DNA from: Streptosporangiaceae bacterium
GTDB lineage: Bacteria; Actinomycetota; Actinomycetes; Streptosporangiales; Streptosporangiaceae
Assembly: GCA_030039095.1 (NCBI GenBank)
Contig: JASHQP010000609.1
Coordinates: 1 to 9,985, forward strand
Length of the DNA stretch: 9,985 bases
Reading direction: 5' to 3'
Numbering within the stretch: the first letter of the stretch is position 1; every line of letters starts with the position of its first letter. Of the stretch, positions 5,470 through 9,985 are shown piece after piece. The notes below the pieces were generated by a model that did not search any database, had not been told where the DNA came from, and worked only from the letters and a program-made list of their open reading frames with translations. Made by a program: the position numbers and the translations under genes.

Positions 5470-6622
5470 ACGCCGCCTCCCCCGGTATAACGAATCGATC
5501 CTCCGAGAACTCGGTGACCAGCGCGTCGACCACGTCCTCGAGCCCGCCCCCGTTGGCCACGAGCGCCCGCTGGCGCTCGTAAGAGGCTCCGTGATCCAGT
5601 ACCTCGGACGCGACCTCGAGCTCCTCGGCGCAGCCCAGCCGGTCCGCCACCGGCTCGAGCTCACGTACCAGCTCGAACAGCTCGTCCCTGAGCGGCGCCG
5701 TTGACCCTGAGTCATCGGTAATCACGATCGCATCCAGCCCATACCTGGTGGCACGCCACTTGTTGTCGCGCACAACCCAGGCAGAAGGAGCCGGCAGCCG
5801 GTAGCCACGGTCCAGCTGGGTGTCGAACTGCTGAACCAGGCACTGCGAGATGGCGGCGACCATGCCGATCTCGCGAAGGGTCGGAACGCCGTCGAACATC
5901 CTGATTTCGACAGTGCCGAAATCTGGGTGTGGCCGGATATCCCACCACACCTCTTTGATACTCCGGATCGTTCCGGCTCGAAGCAGCGTATCCATGTACT
6001 CCTCGAACTCACTCCAGTCCGCGAGCGGCTGTGGCGGCCCCGACGTCGGCAGGCCGCCGAAGATGACTGCCCGGCTCGATGCGAGCCCCGTATCGTGCCC
6101 GCTCCAGAACGGGCTTGATGCGGTCAGCGCCAGGAAGTGCGGCAGGTATGCAGCGAGAGCATTGACGATGGGAATCGCCTTGCTCCCGTCGCGGATGCCA
6201 ACATGGACATGGACTCCGAATGTCTGAATCCTGCGGGCAAGCCACTGCAACTGCTCGACAAGTTCGGCATAGCGCTGAATGGGAGCCATCTTGGCATCTC
6301 GCCAGTCGCTGACAGGATGCGTTCCGGCACAGGCCAGCATCGTACCGCGACTGCCCGTGATTCGCTCAAGTTGCGCGATTGTCGCAGTCAGATCGTCCTT
6401 GGCCTCGGACACGGTGGAGCAGATGCCGGTGACCACTTCGACTGTTGACTGCATGAGCTCGTAGCGGATTTTCTGGTGCTCGCCAGCCTTGCTGAGCGCG
6501 GGCAGCGCAGCGAGAACCTCCCGGGCGTCCTGCCGCAGCATCCTGCTGCGGCCGTCTATGAGCTGCAGCTCCCACTCGATTCCGAGCGTCGCGCCGCGAG
6601 ATGGGTTCCAACTGATGACCAC
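5456..6622 (-). CDS. YbdK-type carboxylate-amine ligase (glutamate-cysteine ligase family 2)
   Basis: A 388-residue ATP-dependent ligase of the GCS2 family. The start at GTG 6622 is supported by a perfect GGAGG 6 nt upstream (6629-6633); the longer frame to 6712 lacks such a site. LGIEWELQLID (13-23) carries the metal-binding acidic residues. IRYELMQSTVE (52-62), AGTHP (99-103), FGVHVHVG (135-142), ASSRAVIF (181-188) and WDIRPHPDFGTVEIR (227-241) line the active site, in the same order as in E. coli YbdK. YbdK has weak gamma-glutamylcysteine synthetase activity in vitro and its physiological product is unclear. Many members may join other carboxylates and amines. The actinobacterial ergothioneine enzyme EgtA is a different, more distant ligase. 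The middle and N-terminal coding part uses many A/T-ending codons, unlike its neighbours. Its 3' end overlaps the amidohydrolase start. Confidence 0.9.
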   Translation of the reverse strand: MVISWNPSRGATLGIEWELQLIDGRSRMLRQDAREVLAALPALSKAGEHQKIRYELMQSTVEVVTGICSTVSEAKDDLTATIAQLERITGSRGTMLACAGTHPVSDWRDAKMAPIQRYAELVEQLQWLARRIQTFGVHVHVGIRDGSKAIPIVNALAAYLPHFLALTASSPFWSGHDTGLASSRAVIFGGLPTSGPPQPLADWSEFEEYMDTLLRAGTIRSIKEVWWDIRPHPDFGTVEIRMFDGVPTLREIGMVAAISQCLVQQFDTQLDRGYRLPAPSAWVVRDNKWRATRYGLDAIVITDDSGSTAPLRDELFELVRELEPVADRLGCAEELEVASEVLDHGASYERQRALVANGGGLEDVVDALVTEFSEDRFVIPGEAAYGRT

Positions 6623-6628
6623 CGTGAG

Positions 6629-6633
6629 CCTCC
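6629..6633 (-). promoter_or_regulatory. Shine-Dalgarno fixing the ligase start
   Basis: GGAGG on the minus strand, 6 nt before the GTG codon at 6622. It decides between this start and the longer in-frame opening to 6712. Confidence 0.75.
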
Positions 6634-6645
6634 ATAGGCTGTCTT

Positions 6646-6666
6646 CCGCGCGCAGGCCGCGCGCGG
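6646..6666 (-). promoter_or_regulatory. 8-bp inverted repeat just upstream of the ligase Shine-Dalgarno
   Basis: CCGCGCGC / GCGCGCGG is perfect, with a 5-nt spacer. It ends 12 nt before the Shine-Dalgarno. It could be an operator, a 5'-leader hairpin or a stop for read-through from the mutase. Confidence 0.4.
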
Positions 6667-6870
6667 CGAACCGTGCCGGAAAACGGAGCAGTCCAGGCCG
6701 GCCCGCGGCCACGCTGCCGCTGGCATCGCCGGCTCGGGGTGCGGCGCCGCCCAGCCCGCGCTTTGCAGGACGCCATCAGCGGCCAGCGCTCGTGAGCCGG
6801 CCGCGATCGGCTCGGTGTATGGCGCGCCGCTGCGCCCACTCATGGTCATGATCGAGCCGTCCCACTCCGC

Positions 6871-6911
6871 CCGGTCATTTCCTACCCATGCCGGTGCATT
6901 CCCTACCCATG
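6871..6911. repeat. Tandem 20/21-bp repeat after the mutase stop
   Basis: Two adjoining copies (6871-6890 and 6891-6911) both begin CCGGT and end CCTACCCATG. They differ by one inserted G and one T/C change. A second small tandem repeat, AAATGGC twice, follows at 6924-6937. The role is unknown. It may be a binding site upstream of the ligase or simple slippage. Confidence 0.6.
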
Positions 6912-6941
6912 AGGGCGATACGCAAATGGCAAATGGCGGGT

Positions 6942-8522
6942 TCAGTAAACGTCAGGTGGCTTGTACACGCCCCAGACATCACGCAGAGCATCACAGACTT
7001 CACCAACCGTGGCACGGGACCGCAGCGCCTCACGGATCGGGTAGAGCAGATTCTCTGAATTGCCCGCCGCCCGCTCGAGGTCGTCGATGCGGCGGGTGAA
7101 TTCCGCGCGATCCCGGTGCTCGCGCAGCGCGGCGAGCCGCTCCGCCTGAGCTCGCTCGATCGCCGGATCGACGCGGAGCGGCTGGTAAGGCTCCTCCTCG
7201 TCGATCCCGAATTTGTTGACGCCGACGACGACGCGCTCCCCGGAGTCGATCTGCCGCGCGACCTGGTACGCGGACCGCTCGATCTCGGCCTTCTGGAAAC
7301 CCTGCTCGATCGCCGCGACTGCGCCGCCGAAGTCCTCGACCGCTCCGATCAGGCGATTGGCCTCCTGCTCGATCTCGGTGGTCATGGACTCGATCGCGTA
7401 CGACCCGGCGAACGGGTCCACGGTCGCGGTCAGATCGGTCTCGTAGGCCAGGACCTGCTGGGTTCGCACCGCGAGCCGGGCCGCCTTCTCGGTCGGCAGC
7501 GCTATCGCCTCGTCGTAGGCGTTCGTGTGCAGCGACTGGGTGCCACCGAGCACCGCGGCCAGCGCCTGCACGGTGACCCTGGCCAGGTTCACCTCGGGCT
7601 GCTGCGCGGTGAGCTGGACCCCAGCGGTCTGCGTGTGGAACCGGAGCATCTGCGACCTGGGGTCGGCGGCGCGGAACTCCTCGCGCATGATCCGCGCCCA
7701 CAGCCGGCGCGCCGCCCGGAACTTCGCGACCTCCTCGAGCACCGTGGTGCGCGCCACGAAGAAGAACGAGAGCCGCGGCGCGAACTCGTCGACGGCAAGG
7801 CCGGACGCGATAGCCGCGCGCACGTACTCCTTGGCGTTCGCGAGCGTGAACGCGATCTCCTGCACCGGCGTGGCGCCTGCCTCGGCCATGTGGTAACCGG
7901 AGATCGAGATCGTGTTCCACTTCGGCATCTCGTCGCGGCAGTAGGCGAACGTGTCGGCTACCAGCCGCAGCGAGGGCTGCGGCGGGTAGATGTACGTGCC
8001 GCGGGCGATGTACTCCTTCAGGATGTCGTTCTGAATCGTCCCGGTGAGCTGGCGGGCGCTGACGCCCTGCTCCTCCGCCACGAGCTGGTAGAGCAGCAGC
8101 AGGAGCGCGGCGGGGGCGTTGATCGTCATCGACGTCGAGACCGAGTCGAGCGGGATGCCGTGCAGCAGCAGCCGCATGTCCTCGATCGAGTCGATCGCCA
8201 CGCCGACCTTGCCCACCTCCCCGCGGGCCGCTGGCGCGTCCGAGTCATAGCCCATCTGGGTGGGCAGGTCGAACGCGACGGACAGTCCCGTGGTGCCGGC
8301 CTTGATCAGCTGGTGATAGCGACGGTTGGAGTCTTCGGCGGTCGAGAAGCCCGCGTACTGCCGCATCGTCCAGGGACGCCTGGTGTACATGCCGGGATAG
8401 ACGCCGCGGGTGTACGGGTACGCGCCGGGCTCCCCTAGCTGCACGGCGGGATCAAAGCCCTGCAGCGACGCGGGTTCGTAGAGCGGCTCGATGGGCGACC
8501 CCGACTCCGACATGTGCGTCAT
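6942..8522 (-). CDS. Methylmalonyl-CoA mutase, large (catalytic) subunit without B12 domain
   Basis: A 526-residue acyl-CoA mutase barrel. The start is ATG 8522, with a second in-frame ATG at 8513. [15 protein letters not shown] carries Tyr56, [17 protein letters not shown] carries Arg174, and [12 protein letters not shown] carries His211. These match Tyr89, Arg207 and His244 of the Propionibacterium mutase with a constant offset of 33. Tyr and Arg are the residues that recognise the methylmalonyl carboxylate; isobutyryl-CoA mutases have Phe and Gln there, so methylmalonyl-CoA is the likely substrate (interconversion with succinyl-CoA). [16 protein letters not shown] and [14 protein letters not shown] are further family blocks. 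The protein ends at [10 protein letters not shown], with no adenosylcobalamin-binding DxHxxG domain. It must therefore pair with a separate small subunit, which is not in the window. No Shine-Dalgarno precedes the start. Confidence 0.93.
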   Translation of the reverse strand: MTHMSESGSPIEPLYEPASLQGFDPAVQLGEPGAYPYTRGVYPGMYTRRPWTMRQYAGFSTAEDSNRRYHQLIKAGTTGLSVAFDLPTQMGYDSDAPAARGEVGKVGVAIDSIEDMRLLLHGIPLDSVSTSMTINAPAALLLLLYQLVAEEQGVSARQLTGTIQNDILKEYIARGTYIYPPQPSLRLVADTFAYCRDEMPKWNTISISGYHMAEAGATPVQEIAFTLANAKEYVRAAIASGLAVDEFAPRLSFFFVARTTVLEEVAKFRAARRLWARIMREEFRAADPRSQMLRFHTQTAGVQLTAQQPEVNLARVTVQALAAVLGGTQSLHTNAYDEAIALPTEKAARLAVRTQQVLAYETDLTATVDPFAGSYAIESMTTEIEQEANRLIGAVEDFGGAVAAIEQGFQKAEIERSAYQVARQIDSGERVVVGVNKFGIDEEEPYQPLRVDPAIERAQAERLAALREHRDRAEFTRRIDDLERAAGNSENLLYPIREALRSRATVGEVCDALRDVWGVYKPPDVY

Positions 8523-8528
8523 AGCCCA

Positions 8529-8556
8529 AGGTTATGTAGGTTGCGGTCCGGCGCAA
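8529..8556 (-). promoter_or_regulatory. Predicted mutase promoter, leaderless
   Basis: On the minus strand a -35-like TTGCGC (8551-8556) is separated by 16 bp from a -10-like TAACCT (8529-8534), which fits the TAnnnT pattern. The -10 element ends 6 nt before the ATG at 8522. Transcription would therefore begin at or next to the start codon, which agrees with the lack of a Shine-Dalgarno. Confidence 0.5.
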
Positions 8557-8850
8557 TCGCCGCCTTCAGGCCTTGGCCGGTCCGCTTCGCTCGCGGCGGC
8601 CGGCGCCCTGATGGTCACGGCGCACCCGCACCTGGCCGCGGGACCGGCCGGCAAGCGGCGCAGAGCCACTCGAAATGGTTCTCCATTGCTCGCCGATTCA
8701 ATTTTCCGCAAAGGCTCATCGAAGTTTTCCGGAATGCACCACAGCCCATGATCAGGCCGCGTGTGAGCCTCGGCCGGAGCGGGAAACTGACTTTCCGTAT
8801 CCAGGCTGAGGCAAAGAGTCATTACACGCTCGGACCTGGCCGATCGGAGG

Positions 8851-8868
8851 GCCGGCGCTGCCGCCGGC
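8851..8868 (+). promoter_or_regulatory. Hairpin in the carboxypeptidase leader
   Basis: GCCGGCG / CGCCGGC is a perfect 7-bp stem with a CTGC loop. It lies 11 nt before the Shine-Dalgarno of the carboxypeptidase gene. It could be a leader structure affecting translation or a chance GC palindrome. Confidence 0.3.
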
Positions 8869-8879
8869 GTCGCGGTAAC

Positions 8880-8886
8880 AGGGGGG
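8880..8886 (+). promoter_or_regulatory. Shine-Dalgarno of the carboxypeptidase gene
   Basis: AGGGGGG, 9 nt before ATG 8896. It supports this start over in-frame alternatives further downstream. Confidence 0.6.
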
Positions 8887-8895
8887 CTGCCGCCA

Positions 8896-9985
8896 ATGAG
8901 ATCACGGCTGCACAGGCCAGCGGCCACGCTCGCGGGGCTGGCCGTCGCGATTGGCCCGGCCGCGATGCCGTCGGCTGCCGGGGCGGCCGCCGTTCACGCC
9001 GTTTTCGCCAGCCACGCAGCGGGCCCGGCGCCGACGGTGTCCAAGCAGGACGTGGGCGGAGCCGAGCTCGCCAGTCCCGGCGTTGCCGTCCACTACCCGG
9101 CGAGCGGGGGCGTGCCACTGCCCCGGGTACCCGCTTCGGCTTACGTGATCGCCGACGCGAAGACCGGGCAGGTGCTCGCGGCCAAGGACGCGCACGGCTT
9201 GTTCGCCCCGGCGAGCACGCTCAAGATGCTGACCGCGATCACGCTGATCCCGCGGCTGAACCCGAACGCCACAGTGCTGGCCACCCGGCAGGCGGCGGAC
9301 ACCGAAGAGTACGACGTGGGGCTCATCGCCGGGCACCGCTACAAGGTCTCCGACCTCTTCGACGCGCTGTTGCTGATCTCGGCCAACGACGCCGCGGTGG
9401 CGCTGACCCAGGCAACGGGATCGCTGGCAAAGGGCATGGCCATGATCAATGCCGAGGCTCATCATTTGCAGGCCTACGACGTCGTTGCCAAGCAGCCGAA
9501 CGGCCTGCCCGCCGCCGGGCAGGTGACATCCGCGTATGACCAGGCGCTGATCGCCCGCCAGGCCCTCGCGATGCCGGCCTTCATGAGGTACGACTCGACA
9601 CGCAGCGCCGAGTTCCCGATCACGCCGGAGCGGAGCGTGCCGCTGGTCAACCAGAACACGCTGCTGACCGACTATCCGGGCGGCATCGGCGGCAAGATCG
9701 GCTGGACCGAGGCCGCCGAGGCCACCTACATCGGCATGGCCAGGCGGAACGGCACGACGCTGATCGTGACCGTGCTGCACTGCACCTCACTGCAGGAAAT
9801 CACCTCTGGGGAGAAGCTGCTGAACTGGGGTTTTGCCATGGACGGCAAGGTGCGCCCCGCCGGCGAGCTGGTTTCGCCGCTGCCGGCCGTCACCACCGGC
9901 CGCGTGGCACGGCACCCAGCAGGGCAGCGAACGGGCACCAGGACAGCCGCTGCCGTCGGCGCTCCGGCCAGCTCAGGGCTCCCGG
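8896..9985 (+). CDS. Secreted D-alanyl-D-alanine carboxypeptidase-like protein (S11, PBP5 type; 3' partial)
   Basis: An open frame of 363 codons from ATG 8896 runs off the window end. A signal peptide is visible: basic MRSRLHR, a hydrophobic Ala/Leu/Gly stretch, then Ala-rich cleavage candidates near residues 28-38. The S11 serine-peptidase fold follows. Ser107-x-x-Lys110 in ASTLKM is the nucleophile motif, Ser162-Ala-Asn164 the SxN motif, and GGKIGWTEAAEATYIG (from about residue 265) the third motif region. The family trims the terminal D-alanine from peptidoglycan stem peptides outside the membrane. The third motif reads Lys267-Ile268-Gly269, whereas active enzymes normally have KTG or KSG, so catalysis may be changed. 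The region after residue 330 is Ala/Pro/Arg/Thr-rich and probably a linker to a C-terminal anchor beyond the window. Spacing to the Shine-Dalgarno AGGGGGG is 9 nt. It is divergent from the mutase gene. Confidence 0.87.
   Translation, partial: MRSRLHRPAATLAGLAVAIGPAAMPSAAGAAAVHAVFASHAAGPAPTVSKQDVGGAELASPGVAVHYPASGGVPLPRVPASAYVIADAKTGQVLAAKDAHGLFAPASTLKMLTAITLIPRLNPNATVLATRQAADTEEYDVGLIAGHRYKVSDLFDALLLISANDAAVALTQATGSLAKGMAMINAEAHHLQAYDVVAKQPNGLPAAGQVTSAYDQALIARQALAMPAFMRYDSTRSAEFPITPERSVPLVNQNTLLTDYPGGIGGKIGWTEAAEATYIGMARRNGTTLIVTVLHCTSLQEITSGEKLLNWGFAMDGKVRPAGELVSPLPAVTTGRVARHPAGQRTGTRTAAAVGAPASSGLP

Larger units (their letters stand above)
6623..6941. other. 319-bp intergenic region upstream of the ligase
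   Basis: The region lies between the mutase stop and the ligase start, both on the minus strand. It must contain the ligase promoter unless the ligase is read from the mutase promoter. It holds a GC hairpin next to the ligase start (6646-6666) and a tandem repeat near the mutase stop (6871-6911). I found no convincing coding frame and no clear -10/-35 pair. Confidence 0.6.
8523..8895. other. 373-bp divergent promoter region
   Basis: The region lies between the divergent mutase and carboxypeptidase genes. It includes the mutase promoter candidate, a hairpin and Shine-Dalgarno before the carboxypeptidase, and a GC-rich imperfect inverted repeat around 8576-8610. The part at 8670-8760 is noticeably more AT-rich, which fits promoter DNA. 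I see no credible coding frame. Confidence 0.6.

Noticed and set aside
5470..5715. Upstream extension of the amidohydrolase
   Set aside because: It overlaps the ligase coding sequence and reads as Ser/Arg/Trp low-complexity; ATG 5469 has a strong GGGGGAGG site.
6815..7099. Small plus-strand frame with a repeated FPTH segment
   Set aside because: The protein repeat is just the 20/21-bp DNA tandem repeat translated, and the frame runs antisense into the mutase end; no ribosome-binding site of note.
7116..8438. Plus-strand 440-codon frame opposite the mutase
   Set aside because: Mirror of a highly conserved enzyme gene, rich in Arg/Leu/Asp/Gly with no family resemblance.
8514..9780. Overlapping plus and minus frames around the carboxypeptidase start
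   Set aside because: The plus frame is offset from the one carrying SxxK, SAN and the signal peptide; the minus frame is antisense to it.
1..9985. CRISPR array, insertion sequence, prophage or tRNA gene
   Set aside because: I saw no regularly spaced repeats, transposase motifs with terminal repeats, phage genes or cloverleaf pattern; gene content is ordinary chromosomal metabolism.

Overview
This window is high-GC chromosomal DNA with strong GC bias at third codon positions, long meaningless antisense reading frames, GTG starts and GC-rich hairpins without U-tracts. Together with the protein families present (a two-domain acyl-CoA carboxylase alpha subunit, LpdA of the Rv3303c type, DUF5313), this points to an actinobacterium, probably a filamentous Streptomyces/Streptosporangiales-like organism. 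The species cannot be fixed from the sequence. I see no mobile element, CRISPR array, tRNA or rRNA.

Layout. Left block: the 3' end of an acyl-CoA carboxylase alpha subunit (biotinyl domain, to 323) is followed 4 nt later by a small DUF5313-like membrane protein (328-684), both on +. They converge on lpdA (897-2348, -) across about 210 bp packed with GC-rich hairpins that look like a two-way terminator. lpdA is divergent from a gamma-glutamylcyclotransferase-like gene (2453-2893, +). That gene converges, across 351 bp without a gene, on a PH-domain membrane protein (3245-4069, -).

Middle block on -: a YbdK-type carboxylate-amine ligase (5456-6622) overlaps an M20D amidohydrolase (4195-5469) by 14 nt, and the PH-domain gene follows 125 bp later. 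The ligase and hydrolase are very probably co-transcribed and translationally coupled. With the gamma-glutamylcyclotransferase nearby, three enzymes of amide or gamma-glutamyl chemistry lie within about 4.2 kb. A shared pathway is possible but is inference.

Right block: a methylmalonyl-CoA mutase large subunit without a B12 domain (6942-8522, -), probably read from a leaderless transcript, is divergent from a secreted D-alanyl-D-alanine carboxypeptidase-like protein (8896 to the window end, +, incomplete). Carboxylase and mutase both fit propionyl-/methylmalonyl-CoA metabolism, but they are not adjacent here.

No obviously new multi-gene system is present. The observations most worth checking are active-site deviations in three otherwise well-conserved enzymes (LpdA, the cyclotransferase, the carboxypeptidase), the overlapping ligase-amidohydrolase pair with a compositionally distinct ligase gene, and several compact repeats and hairpins in the intergenic regions.
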